From contig MU001507.1 in NCBI GenBank assembly GCA_010093485.1, positions 1,128,844 through 1,192,843 of the forward strand: DNA of 64,000 bases. Reading direction: 5' to 3'. Position 1 is the first letter of the stretch. Every line of letters starts with the position of its first letter. Below, piece by piece: positions 1 to 10,761 of the stretch. Below the pieces are notes generated by a model. That model searched no databases, had not been told where the DNA came from, and was given only the letters and a program-made list of their open reading frames with translations. A program made the position numbers and the translations under genes. Source of the DNA: Karstenula rhodostoma CBS 690.94 (Eukaryota > Ascomycota > Dothideomycetes > Pleosporales > Didymosphaeriaceae).

Positions 1-1
1 C

Positions 2-717
2 CCTCGATTTCCGAAGTCTCTTGAACCGAGTCATCATCAACCAATTGTCGTTGCTGACATGAGCTCCAACATTCTTTCAAGGAAGATACCGATACAGAAT
101 TTTTCTGCAATCTTCTTCGGCGCCCAGAAGAATCTAGGATGTACCGGTATCACCGTGGTCGTTATCAAGAAGAACTTGCTACCACAGCCTTCTGCGGCCT
201 TGATGAAACAACTGGCCCTTCCTCTCCCTCCTCGTATTCTCGAGTTTGAGACTATTGCTAAGAGCAATAGTCTTTATAACACACTAAGCATCTTTGAGTA
301 CGTGCATTCGTTGAAGAACTAGCCTCAACTAACCAAGACATTTCCAGTGTATATATAGCGGGCCGGGTTTTGAAGAAGCTGCTGCAACAGTACCCAGACA
401 AGGTCCAAGGACAGCAAGCTGTATCCGAATTGAAGGCTCAGCTTATCTACACGGCCCTCGAAGCCCGCCCTGATGTCTACAAGGTTGTCCCTGACAAGAC
501 AGTGCGGTCACGCATGAATATTTGCTTCAGGATTGAAGGTGGCGATGCTGTTGAGGAAACTTTTCTACAGCAAGGGGTCACCTTGGGGCTAACTGGGTTG
601 AGAGGTCACCGTGATGTGCGAGGAATTCGAGCCAGCAATTACAACTCGGTTCCTCTCGAAGGTGCCAAGAAGCTTGCTAGCTTTATTCGCACTTTCGCGT
701 CGCAAGAGGGTAACTAG
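2..717 (+). CDS. SER1: Phosphoserine aminotransferase, 3' part (gene runs off the left edge)
   Basis: Pyridoxal-phosphate aminotransferase of serine biosynthesis (3-phosphohydroxypyruvate plus glutamate to phosphoserine), cytosolic. Only the C-terminal part is present; the frame is open from base 2. Exons are 2-297 and 348-717. The 50-base intron 298-347 has a GTACGT donor, a CTAAC branch region and a TTTCCAG acceptor; splicing restores the conserved SIFDVYIAGRVLKKL stretch. Family landmarks are the ADMSSN segment, the GAQKNLG segment with the lysine expected to bind the cofactor, and the C-terminal GLRGHRDVRGIRASNYNSV region, where most homologs have R-S-V-G-G. TAG stop at 715-717. Family assignment is firm. 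Nothing suggests damage in the visible part. Confidence 0.93.
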
Positions 718-1082
718 TGTCAGAATGGTCGTCACAAAGGCAATCCCTCTCGTTCTTCCACCCCTTCCACCTCTCTTCCCCCTCTTTTCCACCACCTTCG
801 CCTGCTGCTCTTGCCCCTACTCCTCTTCCTGCTGCTTTTTACGCGCAGGTGGGTGGGCTTGTCCCCTCACTTCTATCTTGCAAGTAGTCAAAGGCGGCTG
901 AATTCACATTTATTTCCACGCTATTTCTTCTTTACTATTCCTTGAACATCAATCCGAGCGTCTCTGAAAAAGTACAAGCCTGGTTGGCATCACACGGTTC
1001 GATAAGAGCAATAATGGTGTGTAGAACATCATCTGCACTCGTCTGTCAAGGGATAGCAAGCTGATTTGATTACTAATAGGCA
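718..1082. other. Intergenic, no gene seen
   Basis: 3' flank of SER1. A pyrimidine-rich stretch lies at about 740-830. I see no conserved coding frame or RNA gene. Confidence 0.5.
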
Positions 1083-2290
1083 TTTCCATACATTTTTGCG
1101 GAAAAACACGGCTGCAATGAGACTTTCAAGACTCATATGGAAGCCTCCAACCATGTCATCATCAGCCACATAGGCCATGGTTGTTGCCAAAGGGACGAAG
1201 ATGGTCAATCGATATGTCTTCTTCGGCTACTTTCGCGACCTATCAGGATCTCAAGCAGCATGTATCTTCGAAACACTCAGGGGAAAAAGTTTCTTGTCCA
1301 GTCCAGACTGAAATCGGCTGCAAGCGAGCATACATGGGTTTCCCGGCTTTAACAGATCATGTTCGCAAAAAACATCGCCCTAATGCATTCACCTGCCCAT
1401 GCGCTGAAAGCGCGAAGTGCACCGCTACTTTTTCATTGCCATGGGAAGTAAAGGAGCACGTCGGAAAAGTGCATGAGAAGAAGAGACTTCCGTGTCCTCT
1501 TGCGAGGGAACATGACTGCAATGAGTCGTTTGCAACCCTAACTGGCGCCCGAGAACATGCGAGATCAAAACATCTGAACGTGCGCTATCCATGTCCACTT
1601 GCCGAAGAAAAGAGTTGCGGATCTGTCTTTCAAACCCGAGCTGGGGCGAACGGTCATGCAAACACAGTACACAAAAATCTTCAATTTCGCTGTCCACATG
1701 GTGACTGCCTCGCGACATTTACATTACAGGGCAGCGTAAAACAGCATGTCGGTTCTGTACACCAGGGCGGGCTTACGATATCCATGTCCTCTTGCTGACC
1801 AGCACAACTGTCCTAAAGCCTTCTCAAGTTCAACGACAGCAAAAGCCCATTCACATATACACTCAGGCGTCAAGATGCCATGTCCTCTCGCGAAGGATTA
1901 TGGGTGTGACTCGGTGTTCAAGACCCAGGAATATGCTCGAAATCATAAGAAACGATATCAATCCTTCAGGGATACCTTACAACATGCCGATGATCCAGAT
2001 CACCAAGTTCCCAAACTCTTTTTGTGTCCCGTCCAAATGTGCCGAAGCGCTACTATTGGCAAGCCATTAAATAGACACGACATTAAGTGGCATCGAAACT
2101 TACACGTTCAACTCGGACATATTGACCCCACGGACTTCATACCGCAAGCGGCGAAAGAGCAACAACTACACAGTGACATCCCCTTATACTCACTCATCCA
2201 GCAACACGAAAGGCTTGATCTGACAGCCGAGTTTCTCGCAAAGAGCTAGCTTTGGGTATTTATGAAGATGATGGCGATTTGGATGTTCAT
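1083..2290 (+). pseudogene. Tandem zinc-finger array with C-x7-C spacing, frameshifted
   Basis: N-terminal part of a gene continuing into the exonuclease-like part downstream. About ten finger units of roughly 31 residues follow each other. Most have an unusual C-x7-C, about 12 residues, H-x4-H layout, for example CPLAEEKSC then F, then GHANTVH; two units have the shorter C-x4-C. The first units have lost cysteines, and the ninth ends in Y where the last histidine is expected. The reading frame changes near 1200, near 1765 (inside the linker HQGGLRYPC, one extra base) and near 2243, where TAG 2247-2249 closes one frame and KELALGIYEDDGD continues in another, and again near 2292. No intron of plausible size joins these frames without deleting finger residues. 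I infer a decaying gene. The protein would bind nucleic acid if intact. Confidence 0.7.
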
Positions 2291-2292
2291 GA

Positions 2293-3690
2293 GATGATCT
2301 CAAAGACATCTACAATGCCATCGATAGTGACGACAACGACCATCGGGACATGCAAGATGATGACGAAATGCAAGAAGCTTTCCCAGAGGATGGAGGACTA
2401 CAGCAGGAGCTTGATTACCCTTGTGAACTCCTCGGTCAGGAACATCACCAGCGCGTTCTTCAACGTAATACGGCTGTCTACGGTATGCTACATATATTCC
2501 GTGTTCCTTCATAAAACGTCGCTGCTAACAAACTGTGGACAGACTCAGACAGGAATTTGGAAGTAAGGCTGGGAAATTTGGGTCTTACATGCAGAGGGAC
2601 TTCTAGTGGTAGCAGCCACATGATCCTCGATCGATGCCCAAAGGAAGCCATACTTGATTTAGACACCGCTCATCTCCAGCGACGAGAAAGCAGAGGTTTT
2701 AGTATACTCCGACTCGCTAATCGATGCGTCGGATGCTATATCCACTTTCAACTTAGGCGTTTCTTGGAGCATAGAGGGATTGAGGCCGGGCCTCAGAGCT
2801 CTGTTTGCGCGAGCCAGAACTGCAACCGGCTTCCAGTCCATAGATGCGCGTATTGCCCGCTTCATCTCTCCACTTTGTTGCAGAACAGTCACAAAAGCAT
2901 TCTCAGTCACAGTATTACACAGCTGCAAGAAATGTTCCAGAACGCGATCCGGAAGGAGTGGAGGATTCAACCTCAGTACGATGTCGTCCGTAAACGAACA
3001 GGGGAAATTTTACAGAATAAGCGGCCCGGTACTGATCTAATCATCTTGGATGACGAATTCTCGCCTGCATCACAACAACTCTGGGAGTTTGCTATGATAG
3101 AGCTAGTTTCAGGCAAGGTCCTGGTAAACACTAAAATTGATCATCATCGCGCACTTGATCGCAACGCATCGACAAGCTCCAGCGCGAGCTCCCTTCCATT
3201 CTGGAGCCAGATAAGTCGGGTTAAAGCCAAAGGGGTCTATTCATCAGCCCGGAACACAAGTCTTGAACATATGAATGTTGACGAAGTCGCCTTTCGACTC
3301 CGACAGGTTGGGATTTCTCCAAGCATAGTGATCATAGTCTATCACGTAACGAATTTCGATCGTACACTCCTCACACGGTTCTTGGAATCAGCTGGCTATT
3401 TCGGCTATTTGCCAACTGAAGAGAATTGCATTCCGATTGTGAATGTTCTTCGTCCACATCTGTCTGATCGAATGTCAAGCGGCAGGAGGTTTCCTCTAAA
3501 TCTCGAGGTGCTGTTCCCCCTCATGTTTCCCCGCCACAGTTTAGTAGGTATGAATCACCAGGCATTGGCTGATTGCCAACAAACGCGACTATGCAAGCCT
3601 GTTGCGGAACGGGGCGAAGAATGGCGACCAGATGCGGTCGCGCGATCAAGCCAGAGGTCCATTCTCGACTGGTTGCAAGACTCCCCCTAA
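2293..3690 (+). pseudogene. DEDDh-type exonuclease-like domain, 3' half of the zinc-finger gene
   Basis: An acidic linker (D/E-rich, 2299-2480) is followed by a clean intron at 2483-2542 (GTATGC donor, GCTAAC branch, ACAG acceptor); splicing gives VYDSDRNLEVRLGN and a frame open to the TAA at 3688-3690. It encodes a short Cys/His cluster (CASQNC, then CAYCPLH), then a fold I read as DEDDh RNase-H-like exonuclease. The signs are an LDDEF motif with following WEFAMIEL (ExoI), NFDRTLL (ExoII) and HQALADC (ExoIII His and Asp). Role if active would be 3'-5' nuclease or RNA/DNA processing guided by the upstream fingers; this is inference. The domain itself carries no stop codon, so it may still be expressed as a truncated product. 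Confidence 0.6.
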
Positions 3691-4250
3691 GAAACCTGCA
3701 GTACTGGTGAGCAGTATCTCCAATGAAACAAAATTTAGTAGCTAGGGGCAAGGGAGTCTCCCAAGTTAGCGCTTCTCTTCTTATGTGGAATGGATTCTTA
3801 TTGTACTATCCAAGGCAGAAGCGTCTTCTTGAATCCATTACCTTTGTTTAGTAGTTGTATAGTCTAGTGCTATGAATAAGAGTAATCTTTAGAGCCTGGG
3901 GACTGTCAAGGCCGAGGTTAATCACCTTGCGGCACACACTTTGGAAGGTAGTCAAAGGCAAGACGAATTCGCCAGCTCAAATGCGCCTTGGTCAAGCCTC
4001 ACTTGAACGTGTACGCGCTGAAAAAGGTTATTGGCGGTTTCAGCCTCTATAGAGTGGAGGCTTGCAATGCTATTTCGTGTTTCAGACTATTGGATGCTTG
4101 GAAACCGAAGCTGACTCCTGCGCGTGCGCAGGATCTCGTTTATTGGAAACTAGGTCAATCAACGTATTTCAGTTGAGCAGTGTCCCAGCCTATAAAACCT
4201 ATTAACTTTGTATATAATTTATTATTGTACATATTTTTCATTAAGGCAAC
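3691..4250. other. AT-rich intergenic stretch
   Basis: No convincing gene. The only open frame here (3988-4176) has no family resemblance. AT-rich around 4190-4245. Confidence 0.4.
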
Positions 4251-4366
4251 AGGCTTGTGGTTTAGTAGTATAATTTTCCCTTAGCACTACTGTAGCATGG
4301 CTGGGTGATCCTCAATTCATGCCAAGTACGTGGGAAAGGTCCTGGGTTCGATTCCCAGCATCTCCA
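4251..4366 (+). tRNA. tRNA-Ala(AGC)-like locus with intron, 5' acceptor strand degenerate
   Basis: The 3' half is excellent: T-arm CTGGG-TTCGATT-CCCAG followed by CATCTCC and A. The anticodon arm TTCCC/GGGAA encloses TTAGCA, with anticodon AGC at 4283-4285. A canonically placed insert of about 44 bases one nucleotide 3' of the anticodon looks like a tRNA intron. The 5' end (AGGCTTG) does not pair with the 3' acceptor strand, where GGAGATG would be expected, and the D-arm is weak. I therefore think this is a tRNA pseudogene or a copy whose 5' end was replaced. Amino-acid identity rests on the anticodon only. Confidence 0.45.
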
Positions 4367-4428
4367 TCATTTCTTGGGTCATCTAGGGCTTTGTTTTTGG
4401 GTGAATTGGGGCCTGGGGGTGGTTAGAT

Positions 4429-5110
4429 ATGGTGGCGGTAGTATTGACTGGCGGCCCTGGCTATCAGATGCTCAGTAAAAGGCTTATTATTATTGGAGCA
4501 GTTAGAAGTGCGAGCTTTGTGCTCTTTTTGTGGCTTCTCTTTGGCGGATGGGGGTGGGGATGGTCGTGGGGGCCGTGGGGGCCGTGGCCGCCACTACGAC
4601 ACTTCGCCAAGTTCCTTGCGCATTTGACCAGAACACTGACAACTATGTACGCAACTGTCCAGCGGGTGCTTGAAGTATTTCCTTTGGTCGCGCAAAAAGT
4701 TTTGAGGGACTCGTCAGACAGCGAAGGTGGCGAAGATACGTCAACACGAATCAGAATCTCGCTCTCCTTCGACCTCACCAACGCCACAGATTGCCAGCCC
4801 AGCACTGCCGTTCGGTAACAAGTGCGATCGCACAGAATACCTCGAGATACAGTACGACGATGTACATACCCAGCTCGATAACATCCGAATTGCGAGGACA
4901 CCCTTGTTACAAAGTCAATCGCTTCTCTTCGGCCAAATTGCTCAGCAGGATAGCAGTGTTCTAATTCTTCAAACACCAGAACAGACTGAGGATATCCAGG
5001 TCGCGAGGATCGCTTCGCTGCAAAGTCGCTCTCCTCTCTCCAGCCAGAGCGCAGAGCAAGGCAGCGGTTCTCTAGTTGCTCAAACACCGCCACCTCACAC
5101 GCCAACATAA
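4429..5110 (+). CDS. Hypothetical membrane/repeat protein, model uncertain
   Basis: Two plus-strand frames in succession. The first (4429 to about 4710) starts with an ATG and has one hydrophobic segment rich in Leu, then Gly-Trp repeats. The second (about 4709-5110, another frame) contains a 37-residue internal duplication ending in QTPEQTE and QTPPPHT. An intron or a frameshift would be needed to join them, and I cannot fix its ends. The duplicated units are about half identical when read on this strand and less similar when read on the minus strand, so plus coding is favoured. I do not recognise the family. Low confidence that this is a functional gene. Confidence 0.25.
4878..5095 (+). repeat. 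Direct duplication of about 110 bases
   Basis: Two adjacent diverged copies, about 4878-4990 and 4991-5095. Both encode a pattern I-x-x-A-R-x-x-x-L-Q-S-x-S-x-L-x-x-Q followed by QTP. Confidence 0.55.
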
Positions 5111-6778
5111 CAGACTCTTCTTACGCTCTACCTCTCAATTTAACCCAGGCACCGACAAAGACCAATTCAATCTTTTGTGTTAGCGACTACACTATAGCTA
5201 CTGTAATCGTTTCTGTTTCCCCCCTGCACCAGAGGCAGTGTGACCCACGTGCTGGTATGCGGGAAACGACTCTAGGAACCTCCAACGGCGACGCAGCGCC
5301 TGTTACTATGGTAGGTTAGCGATGCTACTAGGATAGACACGGAGAATGCGGAAACATGGCCGACTCCCGAGCTCGGTGGAACCTACCACTTGTGAACAGC
5401 GTCCGCACACTACCCGGGCCAGAGCAAAGAGTCGCTACACGCGCGGAAGACGACGGAATCCTACTCGCTCCTCGGCAATAGGTTTAACAAAAATTCAACT
5501 CTCTACACCTTCCCATGTGGAAGAATATAATAAAAGAATATGCCTGCTAGAGTTTCGGTTCAGCACGCCATGGTCCAAGAACGCACGCTTTCTAACATAC
5601 AGAGTATATCTGAGTCAAGACATGTGCGCACTACTAGCAGAACAATCTATTAAGAAGCAAACCGGGTTTAGCATGAAAGTTGGGGGCCCAGCGTCATGAT
5701 TGGTTCACAACCCCCGCCCCCACCTTCGCGCAACAGTTTCGCTATCTTAAAGAGGTTTACATGATTTGTAAAGATGGGTTGAAATCTTGGTCGGGGGCTC
5801 TCGAAGATCACCAATGGCCGTGCGACGTAAACAACGTCTGGTTGATTGACGCGGTTGACGGAAGGAAGATGAAGGACCAAGGTCGATGCTATATTTGAGA
5901 GGGAGGCAAGGGAGCGTATCTTACGAATGGGATATGACTATGATACAGGACTACCTCTTGCAGAAATTGCGATGGAATGATAAGCCATGGATATTGAAGA
6001 TTGATACACGATTGCGAGTGTCCTCTGAGACGACAGACATAACCACACTTCCTTCACGCACTCTCCTCCACTGACAACGGCGCATATTAACTTCTCCGAC
6101 AACTGTAGATCTGACCCGTCGCATACTTGTTGGACCGGATGACTGTCAGATGCGAGCTGACCATTTTGCCAGTATAGTGGTCTTAGTGAACTCGCTCACC
6201 ATCCTAAATGCGGTCTCTCTATCTATCCAACTCGGAGATGATCCATCCTTAAGATGATCCTTAACTTCATCACTGGTCTGCTCTTCCTGATCCCCTGTGC
6301 GGGCGAGGCAATAGTTGGAATGACAGCAGTATATAGTGTGATACGGTTGATAGGGGCGGTCGGAGACGTCGCCTTGACTATCTAGAACGTTGTTAAAAAC
6401 CCAGATAATACCTTTATAGCGGTGTTCAGCCATCTAGCCGGCGCTAGCGTTAGGAAGGCCAGGTTTAAGGCTGCTGCGTCCTACAGGAGTATCGTCAGTA
6501 AGCATGATTACGACGGACTTGGCAACCTGAAGACAAATTGGACAAAATTGAGAACATACGGGGTGGAGTGTGCTCGCTATGAGGGAGTTCTGTGCTCTTG
6601 CGATTGATCTGGTAGTATTAAATCTACAAAGCCAGACTCCTAAAGCCAATCCTTCCCCCGCATACAAAAAAATAAAAATACGAGGGTATACCCAAAAGCC
6701 AGTTCGCCAATTCAGCGTTTAATCATTGCCATCGTTATAATCGTAACAATCCGTACTCCCTCATGCCTGGTGGCTCAG
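5111..6778. other. Gene-poor stretch with a possible coding remnant
   Basis: No intact gene. About 5760-5990 (plus) reads like protein if frames are joined: DHQWPCDVNNVWLIDAVDGR in one frame, then FEREARERILRMGYDYDTGL in another, ending at a TGA. This looks like decayed coding sequence of unknown family. The remainder (to 6778) shows only short unrelated frames. Confidence 0.3.
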
Positions 6779-9683
6779 CTAGAACCACCGCCTCTCCTCC
6801 AGCTTCTGCCAGAACCTCCCCTTCTCCACCTCCTCTCTCGGTCCAATGAATTCCAATACCTTGCCCTGCCGTCCAATGCGGATGTCCAGGTCGAAGATAT
6901 CGTTGGCAGACCGCAGATCCTCTCGCGTACCCAGACAGAAGCTTGCTCGAACGCGCACACCCCCAGGTCTCGCCTTGGCCACCTCACTCAAATGAGGCGC
7001 GATGTCTTCTGCAACGCGATATGCAAGAGCACTGGGCGTGAAGCGCGTCTTGAGTGTGACAGCCCAGCGATTGAAGTTCTGCTGCCTCGACGTTTGACTG
7101 CGAGCCCGGGGCATCATTGCAGGGTCCACGGCTGGCGCACTTGGAGGAGTTGCGGGCGGTGTTACAACAACAAGCGCCGTGGAAGCCGGTGAGCGGGTAT
7201 CCATCCACGACTGAATGATCTCGGTGTCGCGATATTGGTGCTCGAAGGTCGTCAAGAGCCAGAACGATATGACCAGTTGCTTCAGATTGTCGAAATGCCG
7301 TAGAGGGTAGAGTAGAGGGGTAGTAATCGGAGTCAGGTAAGAAAGGATGGGACTGCCGTTGTAGCCACACAGTTTGAGTTCCTCAATGGTTGATGCGTGG
7401 TGAAGAGCGATGAACTGCATGAACGGAGCTTCTGCGCGCCAACCGTAGTATGGCTCAAAGCTGAAATTGTCGGGAACGACAGTCCCGTTCTTATAAGATG
7501 CGAGAATGCCATCGAAATCCTCCTCTTCAAGCTGATGTGTGGCATCGGATACGTGGCTCGGATCGTGCTGCTTCAAATCGACACCTCGAACACCCCAGGT
7601 ATTACCGATCGGGAACGTGACTCCAATGAGCACGAGCTTCTTTAGCTGACAATGATGCAAAGCTCGTACTAGCTCTCTTTTCTCATCTCGGGGTACGCCG
7701 CCTTCAAGCTTGAACTGTTCAATCTTGCGCATGTGAGCGGCGAACTCGCTGATGAAGCGGCGGCGACGGATGCGCTCTTCCCGTTCATGAGGCTCTCGTC
7801 CTTGATCGGTGTTCATCTCACCGTTTCCAGAATAGAAGCTGTCCAGCCGTAGCTCGACAAGCACATTGCAGAGATGAGCTACAACAGCCCGTGCGCGGGT
7901 CAACACATCAGGGCTCGGCTTTAGGTGAGAGTAGACGCGGTCCAGCGGCCACGCAAGGCACTGTATTTTCGTGTGAACCTCCATGAAAGTGAGAAACGTG
8001 TCCTCCAAGAGGAAAACACCATTTGGCAACGCTGTGTCATCAACTACAGCATTGCGGAGTTGGAACGACCGTAGATTTGGGAATCTCAGTTGTGAGAGTT
8101 GTTGTAGGTCACTAACTGCCTGAGTATCATCAGTCGAGCCTTGATGCCGCCAGAGTATCCAATCCAGATTTAAGTTCGTCAGGGTCGACCATGACTTCCC
8201 AATAATGTTCATCATGGGATTTGAAGGTCCAGACTTCAGATTAGGATAGGGAAACTGATTGGAATCGATAAAAGGTTGGATCTCCGGACCTAAAGACGCA
8301 GTAAGTTGGTGCTTCATTTACAGCGCCTCGTCAATGGTTTGTATACATTGCGTTGCTCCAAGAGGAGCAATGCAGTAACCACGCTTCCGACCCAGCACTG
8401 TGCAGTGATGGCTCAACTTACCATCAAAGTTTAGTCTATCCCAGATCAGCGTGTCGTACGCGTCCGCTTTCACTCGCAACTCTGCGGGGGTCGGTAACAC
8501 AATGGCTGACGCCATGCGTGGTGGGGGTGTGTGAATATCGACGGTGGTATAGAGGAAGCCACCAGCGGCGTTGTGCCTGAGGTTCGGTAAGCGGTGGTTC
8601 AGAACAAATGAGGACACAATACTGGGTCAAAAGTTTGGGTACTGCGGTGTTCTGGCATGGTATACTCAAACTTTTGACGAGGCAGTGGGACGCATGCTGT
8701 GTTCTGCATGTACCTACATTGCAAGATGCCTCCCGCCGCGCGCGAGCTTGTACTCAAATGGTGCCTTGCTCCGCTTGGAGGTATCCTCGAGCTCCACGCG
8801 CAGACGACGAATACGCACAGACTCCAGACCAGTCGCATACTCGGGCGAGAGCAGATCGTTGTAGTTCGTTTCAAAACCCGACAAGCATGCGCTCTCCACC
8901 CACAGCTTGCGTAGCGGAACGCGCTGTGGTCGCCTCTTGTCCAGGAATGCTGCGAGCAGTATCCGTGTCAGGCTGTAATGCCCGTAGACGATTCGCAGGG
9001 TATGTACGTTGACCAGGTTCCGCACGGCGAGCCAGAGGAGTGTGTGAATGCGGTTGTCCTGCGACATGTTCTCGGAGTCAAAGTACATGTGTGGTAGTTC
9101 GGAGAAGATGTTTGGGGGCGGGAGGTGACAACGGTGCGTCAAGACTTGGACTTTCGAGGCGATGGTTGGATTGGTGGCCAGGACGAACAGCTTTTGGATG
9201 ATTGGGGTATCATCGTGCTAGAGCAAGGCATGTCAGTACATGTCGTACACAGAAGGTGGCATACTGGGACAAAGCTTGAGCACTGCGTATTGCCTCCCAA
9301 AAACCATGCAGAGCCCGTAGTGCCTCACCTCGTCTGTCTCTCCCCTGCTCTGTTCGCCAAAGAGGTCTGATGTGCTGCCGTCCGCATGGAAGTGGGGTTT
9401 GTCCATGAGGCTGACACTCTGCCAGAGGAAGTCGGTCGCGTGGCGGTGAAAGCATTTGGACACAAGCGCGGCTTCTCTCAGGTCGGCAGAGGGCAGGAAC
9501 CCGAAGACCAGTTGCAGCAGTTCGTTCGGGAGGCTCTCGATCTGGTGTGCTCGTCAGTCAGGCCCAAGCAAACATGCACATGCACACGCAGCACGCGCAC
9601 ACGACGCGCCGCGGTAGACGTACTGCGGACGCGGGCTCGTCGTCGCGAGCGTGCGGCATCGCGACTACCCAGCTGGTATTCAT
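6779..9683 (-). CDS. F-box / leucine-rich-repeat-like protein
   Basis: Substrate-recognition subunit type protein of an SCF ubiquitin ligase (inferred from the F-box). Minus-strand exons: 9683-9624 (start ATG 9683-9681), 9541-down, 8718, 8576-8422, 8289-6779. Splice sites at 9623/9542, 8717/8577 and 8421/8290 are clear. The F-box lies at about residues 21-60 (ESLPNELLQLVFGFLPSADL). A conserved block follows (VLTHRCHLPPPNIF, then NVHTLRIVYGH) and irregular LRR-like segments run to the C-terminus. The second intron is unresolved. Intron 9192-9248 gives a fully open 830-residue model. Intron 9219-9328 instead gives the more family-like HDDTPIIQKLFVL but then needs a one-base shift near 9179. Same strand as the GNAT gene upstream of it. 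Confidence 0.72.
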
Positions 9684-9921
9684 GCTGGCAGGGTGGCATG
9701 CACGATCATCTGGGGTTGCGGAGGAGTCGCGGAACGTAGATTGTAAGCTTGCGCGTCGTGTTTACTGTGTACAGGCTGCTTGGCCATTCGATATGACCCC
9801 CTCTCCTCCACTCCAATGCGCGTGCACGGACGCCGCCCCCGCATCTCTCCGCCCGTTTGATCTCCACCCATCCCGACAGCCCTGCTAAAATCCATCTGCG
9901 CAATTGAAAAGCCTTCGAGCC

Positions 9922-10452
9922 TCATGCTGAACCGCCAGGGCCGCGCATCGCTGCCGCCTGCTTTGCTTCTCTGGCCTTCTTGAACTCGCCATCTCCCTGA
10001 ATCCGTAGGCAGCGAAACATGCCTACCCCCGGCTTCACGTCCTCGAAGCCGTATTTTGGGTAGAGCCGCTGGCCTAGGGGATCCGCTACGAGGCTCACAT
10101 ACGCATGTGGCGCATGTTGGTCCGCAAAACCCACCAGCGACTCCATTATGCGTTTCCCCAGCCCTCTGCTCTGGTGATCCGGATGCACGGCGACGTCGAC
10201 TAGCTGGAGAAAGAGCCCGTCGCCCAGGAGACGTCCCATTGCTACTGCGCTCTGGTCTGGTCCAGGTGTCTTCTCGTCCGTCATGTGCTTTCGTTCGTAG
10301 GCTACGAAGCACGCGAATGAACCCTGCAGTGATTTTGGCACCGCTTCTGCCATCGCTTCCGGTGGCGGTGGCGTGAGGTTTGCGAGTTTCCGGAGGTCGT
10401 GGTAGACTTGAGGCGACGGGAGGCCCTGAAGGACGACATATTGTGAGTCCAT
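9922..10452 (-). CDS. GNAT-family N-acetyltransferase
   Basis: Acetyl-CoA-dependent N-acetyltransferase, 176 residues, substrate unknown. The acetyl-CoA-binding motif A is visible as VDVAVHPDHQSRGLGKRIM (Q-x-x-G-x-G type). It is followed by YVSLVADPLGQRLYPKYGF, the usual motif B region ending in the YxKxGF element. I start at the ATG at 10452-10450 (MDSQYVVLQGL); the frame is open further upstream but only from a TTG, and the added residues do not look like the family. Single exon. No targeting signal is obvious, so probably cytosolic or nuclear. It lies 238 bases upstream of the F-box gene start on the same strand. Confidence 0.85.
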   Translation of the reverse strand: MDSQYVVLQGLPSPQVYHDLRKLANLTPPPPEAMAEAVPKSLQGSFACFVAYERKHMTDEKTPGPDQSAVAMGRLLGDGLFLQLVDVAVHPDHQSRGLGKRIMESLVGFADQHAPHAYVSLVADPLGQRLYPKYGFEDVKPGVGMFRCLRIQGDGEFKKAREAKQAAAMRGPGGSA

Positions 10453-10761
10453 TTCTTGGGTTTTGTCTGTTTTGAAGTCGTAAAGTTGGGGTGCCGCACT
10501 CTTTATACCAAACCAATCAGGAAAGAGGTACTGGTTCCACTCCGATTCCGTCCACTCGGAATTTCGTTTCAAACATCTTCATTATTCCGTGGCTGCCTAG
10601 ACATGCCTTGTCGCGCCTGAAAGAATCAATCCTTGGGTTACAATGACAGAGATTCCGACTTACGTATTCATTCTTCATCAAAGCTCAACTAGCACACTGT
10701 TACGAGCCGTGTCGATAAAGTCCCCATCGTTCCTCTAAGCCCAGTGCACTCAAGTGTTGTC
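10453..10761. other. Intergenic, nothing seen
   Basis: Contains the presumed promoter of the acetyltransferase gene; no other feature recognised. Confidence 0.4.

Noticed and set aside
4464..5108. 214-codon frame on the minus strand over the hypothetical repeat gene
   Set aside because: The internal duplication is better conserved in the plus-strand reading, and the minus protein ends in unusual His/Pro low complexity with no family resemblance.
9680..10516. 278-codon minus frame overlapping the acetyltransferase
   Set aside because: Arg/Pro/Gly-rich product in an alternate frame of a clear GNAT gene.
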